Source of the DNA: Dirofilaria immitis
Lineage: Eukaryota; Nematoda; Chromadorea; Rhabditida; Onchocercidae
Assembly: GCA_024305405.1 (NCBI GenBank)
Contig: JAKNDB010000108.1
Span: 434,001 to 498,000, forward strand
DNA length: 64,000 nucleotides
Direction: 5' to 3'
Part shown: piece by piece, positions 1 to 17,939 of the stretch
Numbering within the stretch: the stretch's first letter is position 1
How the letters are laid out: every line of letters starts with the position of its first letter
Notes under the pieces: generated by a model
What the model saw: the letters and a program-made list of their open reading frames with translations, nothing else
What the model was told of the DNA's origin: nothing
Database searches by the model: none
Made by a program: the position numbers and the translations under genes

Positions 1-2
1 AT

Positions 3-92
3 GCATCAGCTGGCGATGAACTTAGTGAATCAACAGCCGATATATCAATTAAGTTGCACATTGTTCAAACGTTTGCTATTTTGACATCATGA
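3..92 (+). CDS. possible C-terminal exon fragment of an upstream gene
   Basis: From the left edge, frame 3 stays open for 29 codons with a composition typical of real protein (acidic and Ser-rich start, then SIKLHIVQTFAILTS) and ends in TGA at 90-92. I see no homology and cannot tell whether this is the tail of a gene beyond the left edge or chance. An ATG at position 1 in frame 1 is also open for 27 codons, which weakens the case. Confidence 0.2.
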   Translation, partial: ASAGDELSESTADISIKLHIVQTFAILTS

Positions 93-1128
93 AGTTGAAA
101 ACTTTTAAAAAAAAATGTTGCACTAAATAGATGAAATAATTTGAAAATTAAATTTTCAGTTCAGTTAAGAATTTTATTTTATCTTATTCCAAAAGATTTG
201 ATGAAAGGGTAAAATTACAACGTTTAATGATCTCATATATTTTCAATAGTTTTTAATGATTATATAGTGATAAGCAAGGCGATTATGATGGTGATAATAT
301 TGATAATAATAATGTTTTTCGTATTTGCTTACTTCAAAATAATGCAATTATTGTTGTATTTGGCTGCTTTATACAGAATTAATTTGTTTCTTGTTTATTA
401 TTAAAGTTTTATTTACCTTAGGATTTTTATCATGAAAAATTAAAAAGAAAATATTCATCGTATACTCAAAATAATTGCAAAATTTCTTGCAGTTATTTTG
501 TATCAGAGATACCTAAGTTTATTTTTCTATTACAGTTAAATTCTAGGAATGCTACTAAAGATAACAGTATGTCGAAGTTAAAGTTAACTGTTGAATGGAT
601 GAACAGATAATATCTTATCAATTTATCTTTTTCTTTTCAATTTGGTTTTTGTTCTTGTTACTAAATTCGTAATATTATCAATGATGTTTTGTTCGAAAGA
701 ACTGAATATCAAATATAAATTTTAAATCATTAAAATATTTCCTTTTGCTTTAATGAATCGATGTTTATACCAATCATGAATTTCTTCTCCCTGATGCAGT
801 ATCACTTGTCTCTTTTTACATGTTTAGTTAGCCTCAAGGTTTCATTCAAAGTCTCTGCCAGCAGAAAACTTTTTAACATACGATAGATGTCGGAATCTAG
901 ACTCCTATGCAATCTGAATTCTGCTGATATGAACAATTTAAAATGTCAAAACTAAAAAAAAGAAATCGTACGGGAATCTATAAATTTATGTCGAAACCAA
1001 TTGCATTTTTGCATAGATAAAGTTACTTACTGAATCATGTGATTAATTAGAATCATCAATAAGTCATATTTTGTTGAAAATTTCACTTTGATTACAAATA
1101 CCTAAACTATTGCTACTTTTTAAAGAAC
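93..1128. other. AT-rich upstream region of PFK
   Basis: No open frame, RNA gene or repeat stands out. This stretch presumably holds the PFK promoter and 5' UTR. I see no clear TATA box, and the ATG at 1129 is not directly preceded by a strong splice acceptor. Confidence 0.5.
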
Positions 1129-6326
<5,198 letters not shown>

Positions 6327-7335
6327 GTAGAAGAATATTTCATTGATGTATGCACATGATATAATGCAACGACGAAATACATTATCTAGACTTTTTATAG
6401 TTTCCAAAAATTCTTCATATTTGAAGGATTCATAAAATATTCTAAATCTTTATCATTTCAATGCGTGATTTCCCTAACACTTAAATTACTGATTATTCTT
6501 TTTATTTCCCTAATAGTTCAAATGATCCAATTTTGCTACCTTTTCTTATCAATGAGTCATATAAATAAATATTATCATCAGTTTATCAGTAGATTTGTAA
6601 ATGTAAATTTATTCAATGTAAAATAATAATTATATGCTTGAATTAATATATATTAATGTAGAAAATTTTTATCATTTCAAACAGATATAAAAATTCAAAT
6701 TAGAAATTCGTCTTCTCTCAATTTCATTTTTATCATTATAAGTGTATTACATCAATGTATAGTAATTAAATTTATCACAAAAATAATACAATAAAATTTC
6801 TTATACATGCAAATGAAAACGAATAAGAGATTGATAATGTGATAAGCAAAGTTAAATCACTAAAACTTTCATCAAGGAATGAAAGCAAACTGAAATATTT
6901 ACTAAAAGTTGAGGTAATGCAAAATAAAAAACTAATAAATTTCATCGTATCAAATGATTTAAGATCATTTATTTTTTTTTGTTGAAATTTATCATTTTAG
7001 TTCATAAAATAGCAATATGAATAAAATTTAGCATATATATATATATATATATGCAATACGTCAGAACTGAAATGATAAGATATGAGAATCATACTTGTCA
7101 AATATCATATTCAATTATCATTCGAGATTGAATTATTCAAATGCAGAAATGATAGAGAAAAAAAAATATTTCAGTAATGTGTAAATTTTGAAATAATTCA
7201 TTCATTTAGAAAACTTTCAATTAATAAATCTGAAAATTTAATTGATGTTTGTACAATTTTTTGCAGAGAATATCGAATTTTTTTGCTGATCAAAATTGGG
7301 CAGTGAAAAAAAAAAAAGAGAAATTAACTTTATCT
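6327..7335. other. convergent 3' region between PFK and the DB-module gene
   Basis: The two genes end tail to tail about 1 kb apart. The stretch holds both 3' UTRs, the PFK poly(A) signal near 6564 and a short TA microsatellite at about 7033-7052. No further gene is visible. Confidence 0.6.
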
Positions 7336-8727
7336 TTAAGTTTCAAATGTTCGTGCAAGTCCTATATTAATAATTTCTGGCTTATGTTTGCTACGAATAT
7401 GCTCCATAAAGCAAACTTTGATATTTTCAAAACGATCATAGCATGGTAGATATGATAAATCCAATTTTGTCACATTTCCTGGTCGCTATAAAAATGATAA
7501 AAATTTGTATTATTTCTTGTGAAATTTTTAATATTTAAAACTTAAATTACTGTTAAAATTTAATAAAGGAATAATCAAGTGACAAAAACTGATACCTGAT
7601 CGCAAAATACAAGACATTTTTTTCCAGCAAGTGTTGTTTCAACACCATTTCGTATACAACATTCTGTATGATCTAATCCAGCAGCAGCACAATATGATAT
7701 ATCAGTTAATGCTGATAGTGGACATCCATCAAATTGAAGATAAATAGCCTAAATTGAAAATTAGTAAAAATTTTGTATTATTTAAAATGGTCAAAGTTCA
7801 AGTCGTCAAAATTTTCACATTCCTTTAAAAAATGATAACATTTGCGATAATGCAATTCAATAAATATTCTTATGCAAATTTAAACTATAACCTGTAGTGT
7901 ATTTCTCGTATATGTACTATATGAACATTTATCTAAGCAACTATCTGGAAGTTGTTGATTAACACAACATTCATAGAACATTTCATCGGCGACTTGTTCG
8001 GGAGTTAATTCATGATACTATAAAGAAAAAGAATAAAAATTGATCGAATTCAAATAATAAGTTCATAATTTAATTATTTAATAATAAATATTCTTTCGGC
8101 AAAAAAAAGCGATCAAAATTATTTTATTCTCAGCGTAAATTCATATGATAATAATGATATAATGATAACGCGAATGAATGTCAAATGTAGCTACTACCTC
8201 AATCACTCAAAAAAAAAAATTGCCTTTAGAAATTACTTTTTAAAGTGATGAATTTATTTTTCTTATAAATTCGAGTTTTTTTATTGAAATTAAAAATTCA
8301 ATACAATTTAAAAAATATATTGTTATTGAGTAAAATGTGTAAATGATAAAAAAAAAAAATTATATCAGCATTATCCATATTATCAGCTATTTTTGATTAA
8401 TTTATTCTTTATCAATTTAATTCGTTTACTATAAAATTTATAATTTAAAATTACCTTTGAAGCATCTTTAGCATTATTAGTTGCACTGCTATTTTTTGAC
8501 TTATTGAACACCGTATCATCAAGTATTTTTGAGGATCGTGCACGAGCTCTAGCGTAGCAACCGTATTGTCCACAATCATATCCGGGACCACAACCACCAG
8601 AACATACAGGAGTTACAGCATGTGGACAACCGTAACCACCACCACAAATTCCCGATGAAAAGCATGCCTTACCAAGGTGAATACTTCCGTATAATAATAT
8701 AATAGCATTTAGTATACCACTTGCCAT
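7336..8727 (-). CDS. secreted cysteine-rich DB-module protein, 4 exons
   Basis: Exons in coding order: 8727-8455, 8017-7892, 7748-7596, 7485-7336. All phases are 0 and the product is 233 residues. It opens with a signal-peptide-like stretch (MASGILNAIILLYGSIHLGKA). A glycine/cysteine-rich segment with repeated C-G-G motifs follows at about residues 22-56, ending in the basic run RARARSS. The rest matches the nematode DB module (Pfam PF01682): YECCVNQQLPDSCLDKCSY, then GCPLSALTDISYCAAAGLDH, TECC, LAGKKCLVFCD and RPGNVT. The paired cysteines, the P-D-x-C and the C-x-x-F-C-D motif are all present. DB modules are found almost only in nematode secreted or surface proteins and their function is largely unknown. 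It is one of the few genes here with no frame break. Confidence 0.9.
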
Positions 8728-11700
8728 TATAATGTCACTTTAATTTTCAGCACTAAAAAATTCAATCTTAACAAATTATTGCATGTAATTAAGTAAACTT
8801 CTGATAAGAAATTACAGTTTAAAAAAAAACTTCTCAATACTAATTAACATTACTTAGAATCTCTTTATTAACTTTTACCTAATCAATACCTAATAACTTT
8901 TGCTTAATCAATACCTGACTTTTACCTAAAACTAAGTGATACTGTGAAATAATTATTTCCTAAAAATTTACAAAAATATGAATTGCATTAATTACGATAA
9001 TTTCGATTCAATTTTCAAAATCGAATAAGCGAAGAAAAAAAAACGGATGATAAGATGGAAAAAAAATCGGAGAGAGGAGAGGGGCGAGGGAGAGGGAGGG
9101 GAAATTATAAAAAGTATTGTGAAAATAATTGTTTGATAGAAATGTTTCATTGCAATTGACGATGTAACTGATTTATATGATAAAAGTTTTTGAAGCTTAT
9201 ATACATAATATAAATCTCCTCCCACTATTTGATCAAATTAATTATGAAAATTTTGATTAAAAAAGCTAATAGAATTATATATATGAATGATGTCAATGAT
9301 AAAAGATGTCTGTATAAAATGGATTAGAAAAATTGGAAAATGGAAAATGACAACATAAATCTGGTTTTATTTTGCTAATAACTTGCTTTTTTTTTTTTTT
9401 TCAATGCTTTCTTTTTCGTTGCTTCAAAAATTGACCTTGTTGATGCCAATTCGGATTCGCTATCTATTGCCAACGGCATTTCAGGATTCGTTCACTATCA
9501 TTCTATTTAATAGTTTAGCAAACATTTTTGTTCCCCACTTTATCATTCGTCATTCAAAACTTTTCATCAATCAAGTTGAAAAGATAGCGAGAGGAATGTA
9601 ATAGTCAGACAATCATCAACTTGCTATTAAAGAGGTATTTGAAAGTTTCGAATTTTTCATTTTTATTTGGGTAATTGATATATCGCTCATTGATATGTTA
9701 TCATATGCAGTACTGATGACATACATATATGCTTCAGAAATATTTGGCAATCTTTTTCGCTGATGATTTTAACAAAATTGGTTCAATTGAGGTAACAAAA
9801 ACTTCAAGAAAACATTTAAAATAAAGAGAAGTATTGCAGATTTTATCAATATTTAAAAAAAAAATTTTGGCTCAAGTTCAAAAAACAAATGTATTAGATA
9901 CTAGAATTATTACTCAAATATTATGAACTGGCTAGACAAACAAGGGAAAGAGGAATGATTTTCAATATGAACTACATCGATATATCTCTTTTGCTAACAA
10001 TTTTTGTGGAAAAAAAACGAAAGAATTGTAGCAAAGTGTTAATTAATGAAATAGCTAAATAGTTAAATAATATAGCTGTGGAAAAATTAATCATCCTGGT
10101 AAAAACTTGGATAACGGCAATGTCTTGATGAATGTATTATTATCACTTTGTTATAATCATATCATTGCTAATTTAGCTATCAGTTTAATATCAATTCAGA
10201 AAAACTCGTTTTCACTTCTTTTCCCCATATTTTTTTTTTTTTTTTTTTTGTTTTTCATTGAATCATAAAACAAAAAAGATGAATAATCCAATAACTAACT
10301 CGTTTTTTGCATCGAATTTCGAAAATGAAATTCTTCAGCTTTATGCAACCTGCACATTATTTGAAAAGATGAATTTTCCTTTGAACTTTGAATTGTTTCC
10401 ACTTATCGAAACTTTTTTTCTATTTATTCTTGTACCTCTACCTTTTATTCAGTTCATATATTTGATCATTGCTGAAGTCTTGTTTTTAATATTCGTAACT
10501 TTATTGGGGAAAAAGGCAGAAAAACAAGTTTCAAGCTTATTTGATGAATTAGACATATTAGATTCTAAATGTATGAAAATGTAAGCAACAAAATTCATCC
10601 GTTTTTCAGGTTATATACAAAAACAGAAATTGCTGCAAACTTTACAATACTTGTCTTGACTACTGATCTGAAAAAAAAATTGTCAATTCTCCAATTATAC
10701 ACGACCTTGGAGGTATCTAGAAATGATTCACCGCCTGAAGAGAATCAAATCCAATTCCATATATCGCTTTAAATTTTAATTTATCGTCTGTCAAACAATC
10801 CAGTTGCGACATATAATTTATTCAACAAAATCAATACTAGCAATTTCTGAATCATGCAATGGAATTTATGAGTTTTTTTCTTCATTTCTCTAAATTTTTG
10901 TTTTGGAAAAGCAAATTTGCGCCTTTATACAGCACGACAACATTCCTTTTTAAATCTTTAAACTAGCATGGCTATTATAAAAAAAATCTTGTGTAAATTA
11001 TCTCATTGAATTTTTGCGAAAAAGTGTTTGAAAATTTTATAATCGGTGACCTGATTGAAACAACAATAAAAAATGGAATATTGAAAATAAGCTAGTACTG
11101 ACGAAACTGTTAAAAGTTCGTTTGTAAATACTTCCACAATTCGAATACATAAAGTTATATAATAAAGAGAATTATTATAACTGGCAAGACAACAATGGTT
11201 AGCCAAAAATAATATTTGAATTTTAACTGCAATTGATGAAACAAATTCGTTATAACGTTTTGTAATGGGAACCTGATCGTAGAATAAGATCGAGAATTCG
11301 GCATCAGATAATCCAACTTCCAAAAATCCTTTTATCCGAATTTTCTGATTAAAAGTCACAATTTTTCTTAGCAAATTTTCGAAATTTTTGTTTGAATTTC
11401 GAATTCATAAATTTTGGATTTACTCTCGAAATTTCAAAATTTTTGTTCATAACGTATTTGCAATGTATACATCATTAAGACTGAAATGACGTACCACTAC
11501 AGTAGTAACATTATCTGAATTGGAATTCACATCCGAATGCCTTGAAATAATCGTTTGAAATTAACCGTATGCATTCCAACGACGACCGCCGAAATTTATG
11601 CCCATTCGCAACACTATCACTCCTGCACCCTATTCAATTATCATAGTTCTCTCGTTTACTGCCTTCTATACTCATGGTTTATATTATGCAATCTCCCTAT

Positions 11701-12397
11701 TTATGCAACGTGGAAAACTTCTGCCGTAAGCTTTGGTCATGAAATGAGGGTGGTGTAACGGATAATTGTTAACACGTGTATCACGCATGTCGCTGTGCTG
11801 GTAATTACTGTATGGATAATTATTAACACGTGTATTACGTATGATGCTCTCTTGATAATTGCTTTTCTCTCCTTATTGCTCTCTTCTTTCTCTTAGTAAG
11901 TAAGAGTATTATTTTAATAAATTAAAAAATACAGATGATTTTAACGCTTATTATTCTCACATTTAATAAGTAAACATTAATTAAGTTATTCACATATATG
12001 AAATTATTCTTATTAATTGAGGAAATTAGCAAAAGGAAACTAATTCAATTTGAGCATATTTATTGAAGCTATTTAAGACTAAATAAGTAATTTAACGGCA
12101 GTGAAAATATGGAAGAGATGAAATTTCTACATTATTACTTAAAAACCTATGCAACTGTATCATTTTTAACTGTTAGAAATGTTTTGAATAGTATAGATCT
12201 AGCTTTTTTTTAACATTTTTTCTATGCATAGTTCTAGTTTTTCTTTTTTTTCTTTTATATTCTTTTCACTTGTTAAAAAAATTCATTTTATCTACGTCAC
12301 ATTTGTTATTTATGTATAATGACACATTCTGAAAAATTAGCTGTTGGCAAACTTGATAGCCGGTGACGAAAAGTCTGGAGAAAATGTTGTGGTGGAG
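8728..12397. other. intergenic region, no supported gene
   Basis: AT-rich DNA between the start of the DB-module gene and ribophorin I, which are divergently arranged. It has purine-rich (9070-9100) and T-rich (10230-10250) tracts and the CACGTG-containing repeat pair near 11.8 kb. Two long frames (10258-10584 plus, 11003-11374 minus) look like chance. It presumably contains both promoters. Confidence 0.55.
11760..11844 (+). repeat. imperfect direct repeat carrying two CACGTG palindromes
   Basis: A roughly 31-base unit beginning GGATAATT.TTAACACGTGTA occurs at 11760 and again at 11814, a period of 54. Each copy contains the palindrome ACACGTGT, with CACGTG at 11773-11778 and 11827-11832. CACGTG is the canonical E-box for bHLH factors. 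Use as a regulatory site is inference. Confidence 0.7.
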
Positions 12398-15300
12398 ATG
12401 TTTTTCTGCTCTATTGCTTTTTCCTGCTTAGTTAATAGTATCGAATTGTCTTCTGATGATATTACAATTTCCGCAGAACGAGTAATTGATATATCAACAC
12501 AGGTACCTCTTTTAATTTGAATTTTAATTTTGATTGCTTATTTTCCTAGAATTTACCTGCTATTCACTATAACGTCACTATATGCTAGACAGATTATCGG
12601 TCATACTTGGACTTCTGAAACAAAACTTCATAATGTTAAAGAATCATTACATTCAATGTATTTCGTAATTAGCTGAAAAGATGAAAGGCCTAAAAGCTAT
12701 AGGTAAGAACATTTTCCACTAAAAAAGAATTGTGTGATATAAATTTATTACTATAAATGTACATTTGAGTTTTTTTCTAGATAGTAAAAGTAGCCGTCAA
12801 ATATGAAATAACAAATGATGGTAGCAAAGAAATCAATAGTTTCGTACACTTAATCCATGAAAAGGAATATCTCAGACTTGCATACATTTCTGCGACTGCT
12901 TCGAAAAAAGATGCAAAGTTAAAAGTGTCGAATATCGAGCGTGGTAAATACAATATAAAAGAAGGATTTGTGGCCTACAAGGTTTTTGTTTCACTTTTCT
13001 TAAATTTTTGGTCACTCTATTGGATGTTATATGTGAAAAGTAGCTGAAGAAAGAAATTATCATCGAGTTTTGTTGTAGATTGAATTGCTGAATATCATCC
13101 CACCGAACGGCAAAGCTGTTGTTACCGTGGACTATGAACTGACAGAATATTTGGAACCACATCCAAAAAAGATCACTCAGGCTGAATCACAGTAAGTTTT
13201 CATTAAGCCGACAAGCTTTTTATTTTTATTTTTTGAAAATTCTGAATTAGCGATGTTTTAAATAAGCTTGGCATTATTTTTCAACTTCTCTTTTAAGTGA
13301 AGAACTTTTTCCATTGTGATATCGCTAATTTTAAAACTTTTCCATTCTAGGTTTGTTATTTATAAAGGAAATGCATATGTTCCAAGTGTTTATCCCGTAA
13401 AACAGGAGAAAACTCTACTAATCTTGTCTAGCGGAAAACTTGAGTCTCGTACAACAGTCTCACCAACATCAGTTGAAAGTGGCGAAATAATTTATGGTCC
13501 ATATGTAGATCAGAAACCGTATGCGGTGGTAAGGTTTTTAGTTGTACATATATTAGTTATTTAGAGAGCGAATTTTCCGTTGATCTTAAATTTTTAAAGT
13601 TCGAACATTAAAATCACAACTTCCTAATTAAAATAATTATTTTGAAGTTTGTTTTAGGCGGAAATCGTTGTGCATTATGAAAACAACGCTCCATTCGTTG
13701 TAGCAACTGATGTCGTGAGAGTGATTGAAGTTTCACACTGGGGTAATATTGCTGTGGAAGAAACAATTAGCGTTATTCATAAGGGAGCAGAATTGAAGGT
13801 ATCCTTGATTTTGGTTTAAATGATTTGGTTTGTTTGGAAATTTTGTGGCACTTTCTTTTAACATTCAATTTTCAGGGTTCCTTTTCTCGTCTTGATTTCC
13901 AGATGGATCGAAGAGGCAGTAAAAGGCCAGTTGTAACTCAATATAAAGTACGTATTTTCAGAGCTTATAAGTTTCGATTGTTCTTACTTATGTTTATGCA
14001 ACTTGACAAAATAAAAGAAATAATTGCAGACTTTATTACCAGCATCGGCCAAAGATATTTATTATCGCGATGAAATCGGCAACATCTCTACTTCAGCAGT
14101 GCGAAAAATGACAGATGTTGTTGAATTAATTATACAACCGCGCTTTCCATTGTTCGGTGGATGGAAGACGGATTATATACTCGGTTACAACATTCCAGCT
14201 TATCAATATCTTTATTCATCGGGCAATAAATTTGCATTGAAAATGCGCATTGTCGATCATCTGTTCGACGATGCCGTTATTGAGAACTTGAAGTTGAAAA
14301 TTATATTGCCAGAAGGGAGCAAGTGAGTTGTTTACATTTCACAGTTTAATGCTAGTTCACATTTTTTACTTACAGTCGAATAACTGAAGTTGCGCATCTT
14401 CCACTGAATGAATATTCTCCTTCCAGAAACTTCAAATTGACAACACCTTATCCAGTGACAAGACATCCGGATGAGTTGCATTTCACATACCTGGACACTA
14501 CTGGCCGTCCTGTTATTATAATCGAAAAAGATAATCTTGTCGACTTCCATATCCAAATGTTTACTGTATGTTTTCTTACTGAGATAGTTCTCTTGCTTAG
14601 GATTTTATAGCTTTACAAAGAATCGTAATAAAACGGAAAAATAAATTTGATTCTGCGCCTTAGAAAGTTGAAATTCGTGGATTCCATCAATAAATTAACT
14701 AGAGAACCATTCTAGTAGTCACAAAAATGGAAGAATTTTATTCTAATATGTTAGATACTTTTCACAATGAAATTTTACAGCTGCATTATGAATTTGATCG
14801 CATGCAACTTTGGAGAGAACCTTTTCTTGCTTGTGCCGCCTTTGCAGCTTTGTTTCTTGTAGTCATTATATATGTCCGATTGGATTTTACGATCTCGCCT
14901 GTAAGCTATTCACCACTTCCAGTGGTTTTTTCATTTAAATCATGTTGGATGTGAAATATATTTGTTCGGCATTTCTTTTCTAGAAACTGTCATATAAAAA
15001 TGCCTTCTCAGTTTCAAATGGAAGACATTTACAACCATAACCATCCCTTAGTCGTTGCTGTGTATGTTTATTGATTCTTAATGATTTTACTGATGGATAA
15101 CAAAGCAATAAAATCTTGTTAATTCAGTCTTAAAATTGGCTGCTGGAAGTTTTCAAATACATTATTTTTCAGGATGTTGCAACAGAAAGTCGTTTGCAAG
15201 CGCAGAGCCAAGTGGAGCAGTTAACGGATCTACATGCTGATCGATTAAAAATTTATGATCATTTTGCGGATGCTGTGAACAAATTCAGAAATACTAAGGT

Positions 15301-16380
15301 TTGTTTGCCTTTTACATTTTTAAACTAATAGCAGTACTCTAGTATATTTTACGTGACACTGCTTTATGGCTAAAAAAATGTTGCTATCGCATAATTTTAG
15401 GATCTGGCTACATTTACAACAGCAAGAAAAAAGGCAGAGAATGATCTGAAAAATATTGGACAAGCTTTCGGTGATTTGCAGAGTGAATTGAAAGCTACAA
15501 ATGCTGACATATCCGACAAGGTATTTCGTTGTTTTCGCTTTATCTTATTAGTGATTAATGCATCTAAAGGTGCAGTGAAACTGGATGTAATGCTAATTTT
15601 AACTGTTTAGATAAAATGCTAATCGCTCCAGTCTTTTTCCTGTTGAATTATTTCACTATAATTTTATATTTTATTCCTCATAGCAGATAGAAAATGTAAG
15701 CTGCCTTCTTCGCAGTAATAGAAGCGGAAAAATGACTCGAATCAGATAGCATTTCTGGACTGTAATAGTAGTAATCTTGGACTTCATTATTTGATTTCAG
15801 CTGAATGAAGTCAATAAAATACATAAAATGACAATGGACGTTGTAAGCAGTTATTTGGGACAGGTAAAACTTTCAGAATATCTAAATTAAGAAATCCAAA
15901 CTAATGTAATCGAACTTTGCGAATTTTATTTTGTTGATATGTTGAGTGCTTTTTTTCGTCACTGTGGATAATGCAAAAAAATTTGAGTACAGTGGAATGT
16001 CATGTTGAATCACAGTATGCAGAAATGTGAATGAAGTCCAGAATTTCAACGCATTATTTTGCATCAGATACCAGTCGTCATTATATACTAATTAGGAGCG
16101 TACCAAAACTTTTCTTAGATTTTCCTTGAACTCTATTGCAACACCAAGAATATTTTTTGCGTAAAGTCTCTCTTTGCTATCCTCCAAATTATCTAATTAT
16201 TTCACTAAATGCTTAAGCTGTTGGTTCGAACTGTTTGATTTAAGTCAGTGGAAGTATGCAACTGTTCTTCGAATTATGTTCATGTCCCATTCTTCCACGT
16301 GAAACAGCTGCAGTTATTCTACTAGAAGAAATTTCTTAAGAAATTTGTAAGATGAAATAACTACAAATGATTAAGATTCG

Positions 16381-16412
<32 letters not shown>

Positions 16413-16551
16413 AAGCACTGTATAATTTTAGGCAGAGCGCTTCGTTAAAGGACAACTTTCTAAAGTAGCTTTCGCGGATGCAGAGAAGACATATACACAA
16501 AAGTTGAATGAAGCAAAGGAGAAAATGGATTCTATAATTTATGCCTTGTAG
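12398..16551 (+). CDS. ribophorin I, oligosaccharyltransferase subunit 1, 13 exons
   Basis: ER membrane subunit of the oligosaccharyltransferase that N-glycosylates nascent proteins. Exons: 12398-12502, 12781-12981, 13079-13191, 13351-13528, 13658-13798, 13876-13947, 14030-14322, 14376-14565, 14781-14900, 15173-15298, 15401-15520, 15801-15863, 16432-16551. All phases agree and give 613 residues, close to the human length. Family hallmarks are [56 protein letters not shown], the HLPLNEYSP region, a single membrane span around [14 protein letters not shown], and a cytosolic helical tail. The start at 12398 gives a hydrophobic N-terminus [14 protein letters not shown]. An upstream ATG at 12384 would encode MLWWRC and join in frame if one T were added to the run at 12401-12405, giving a better signal peptide. 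No other break is seen. Confidence 0.96.
16381..16406 (+). repeat. 26-base poly-T tract in the last ribophorin intron
   Basis: Uninterrupted T run that lies about 25 bases upstream of the final acceptor (16431) and so acts as an extended pyrimidine tract. Its true length is uncertain because homopolymers appear under-called in this assembly. Confidence 0.8.
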
Positions 16552-17612
16552 GTTACACATATGGATGGAGTTGTGATAAAGAATTCTACGGTGTAACCGA
16601 TAAATTTATTTAAATTAAACATTGTTTTTGGAAAAAATTTTTCTGATGTTAAATATATCACAAATTACTGTCTCTTTTAGCTTTGAATTGTTTCTAAAAC
16701 GTGTTTGAATGATTCTTTTCATCCTAATTGAGGTATGCAGAAATGATGTGATCGGAGTGTGAATAATGTAGCGGATGGATAATTGTTGTATTTTTTGTTA
16801 TCATTTATTCAGAATATTGTTATTTAAATTATTAATCTTTTTCTAATACCACTTTGAAGTTATCTTTATTTCTCGTGAAAGTTTATTGAGGTTGTATCTG
16901 ATTTCTTTGTTTATTGTTGTTTTCGTTACGAATCGATGATAAATAGCTCAATTAGCTTGGAATATAATTCGGTGCGGTTTCTGAAATGTTGCAAAAGGTT
17001 ATAATATTAATCAGATTGTATGATAATTTAGTAATTTACAGGTCTAGAGAATTCTTTTCTTTATTAAGTTAAATTTAACTCCTAATACTAAGTACAATGA
17101 TAGAAGGTTGTTGTTGAAGTGGACTTGGAGTTCTCCATCATTTATTTTTTTGTTACTGTAAGTTGTAAGAGAATAAATTTCATTAAATATTGAGTTATTA
17201 TTTTACTTTTGCCTGCATATGCGATTGCATGCATGATTCTTGCAAACTAAGGAAAGAGAATTTCTATATTTGGTAACTTGAAAACCTTGCAAACTGATCC
17301 ATTGTGGGATACTGGTATCTCGGATGTAACAATTTAAAACTTTTCACTATTAATTTGCAATTTATACAGGTGATCTGTGACATTGTTTGTGTTTTTCCAT
17401 TATTGCTGCTGTAAAACTTTGAGATTTTAAAGTTGAAATTTTTCTTGAGCGTAGGCAATTGGAATGATGTAGTAGAATTTCAGGAAACATTAACATTGAC
17501 AGATAATGTTTTGATGTTTCCCTTCCGGTTTTTTTTCCGGATGATTTTTGCACTTTCAGATATTACTCGCTTCGTACTGTGAAAAACTTCACTTATTTGA
17601 TGATATATTGGT
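16552..17612. other. spacer between ribophorin I and BET1
   Basis: About 1 kb with no supported gene. The sequence CACTTTCAG ending at 17559 is a good acceptor-like site 54 bases before the BET1 ATG. It could receive a spliced leader, which would fit a two-gene operon. Confidence 0.5.
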
Positions 17613-17939
17613 ATGACATATCGAGGAAGCAATAATGGTATAAATGTGATGGGTGATGATGGAACATTTATGGAACGTCGTAATGATGCATTAGTTGAAA
17701 AGCTGTCCGGAAAGGTGGCTGCATTAAAGAAGATAACAATTGCAATTGGTGATGATGTACGAGAACAGAATCGTTTATTGAGTGAAATGGAAACAGATTT
17801 CGATGCATCGAAAGGTTTGCTTGGTTCAACAATGCGAAAATTGAATCGAGTTGCTAAAGCTGGTGGCAAAAATTTGACATGTTATCTTATTTTATTTGCA
17901 TTATTCGTTTTCTTGATAATTTATTATTTGATTCGTTAG
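17613..17939 (+). CDS. BET1-like Qc-SNARE of ER-Golgi transport
   Basis: Single-exon gene of 108 residues, close to the roughly 118 residues of vertebrate BET1. BET1 is the Qc SNARE that pairs with syntaxin 5, GS27/Bos1 and Sec22/Ykt6 to fuse ER-derived vesicles with the Golgi. A short polar head (residues 1-20) is followed by a SNARE heptad region (about 22-82) with the central glutamine at Q52 in DDVREQNRLLSEME. The tail anchor LTCYLILFALFVFLIIYYLI fills residues 88-107, and the sequence stops right after it, as expected of a tail-anchored SNARE. It lies 1.06 kb downstream of ribophorin I on the same strand, and both act in the early secretory pathway. A poly(A) signal AATAAA is at 18411-18416. 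Confidence 0.95.
   Translation: MTYRGSNNGINVMGDDGTFMERRNDALVEKLSGKVAALKKITIAIGDDVREQNRLLSEMETDFDASKGLLGSTMRKLNRVAKAGGKNLTCYLILFALFVFLIIYYLIR

Noticed and set aside
10258..10584. 108-codon open frame rich in Phe and Leu
   Set aside because: It follows a poly-T tract, has no motif, and hydrophobic frames are common by chance in AT-rich DNA.
11003..11374. 123-codon open frame on the minus strand
   Set aside because: Composition looks random and AT-driven, there is no recognisable motif, no good acceptor or signal peptide, and it stands alone.
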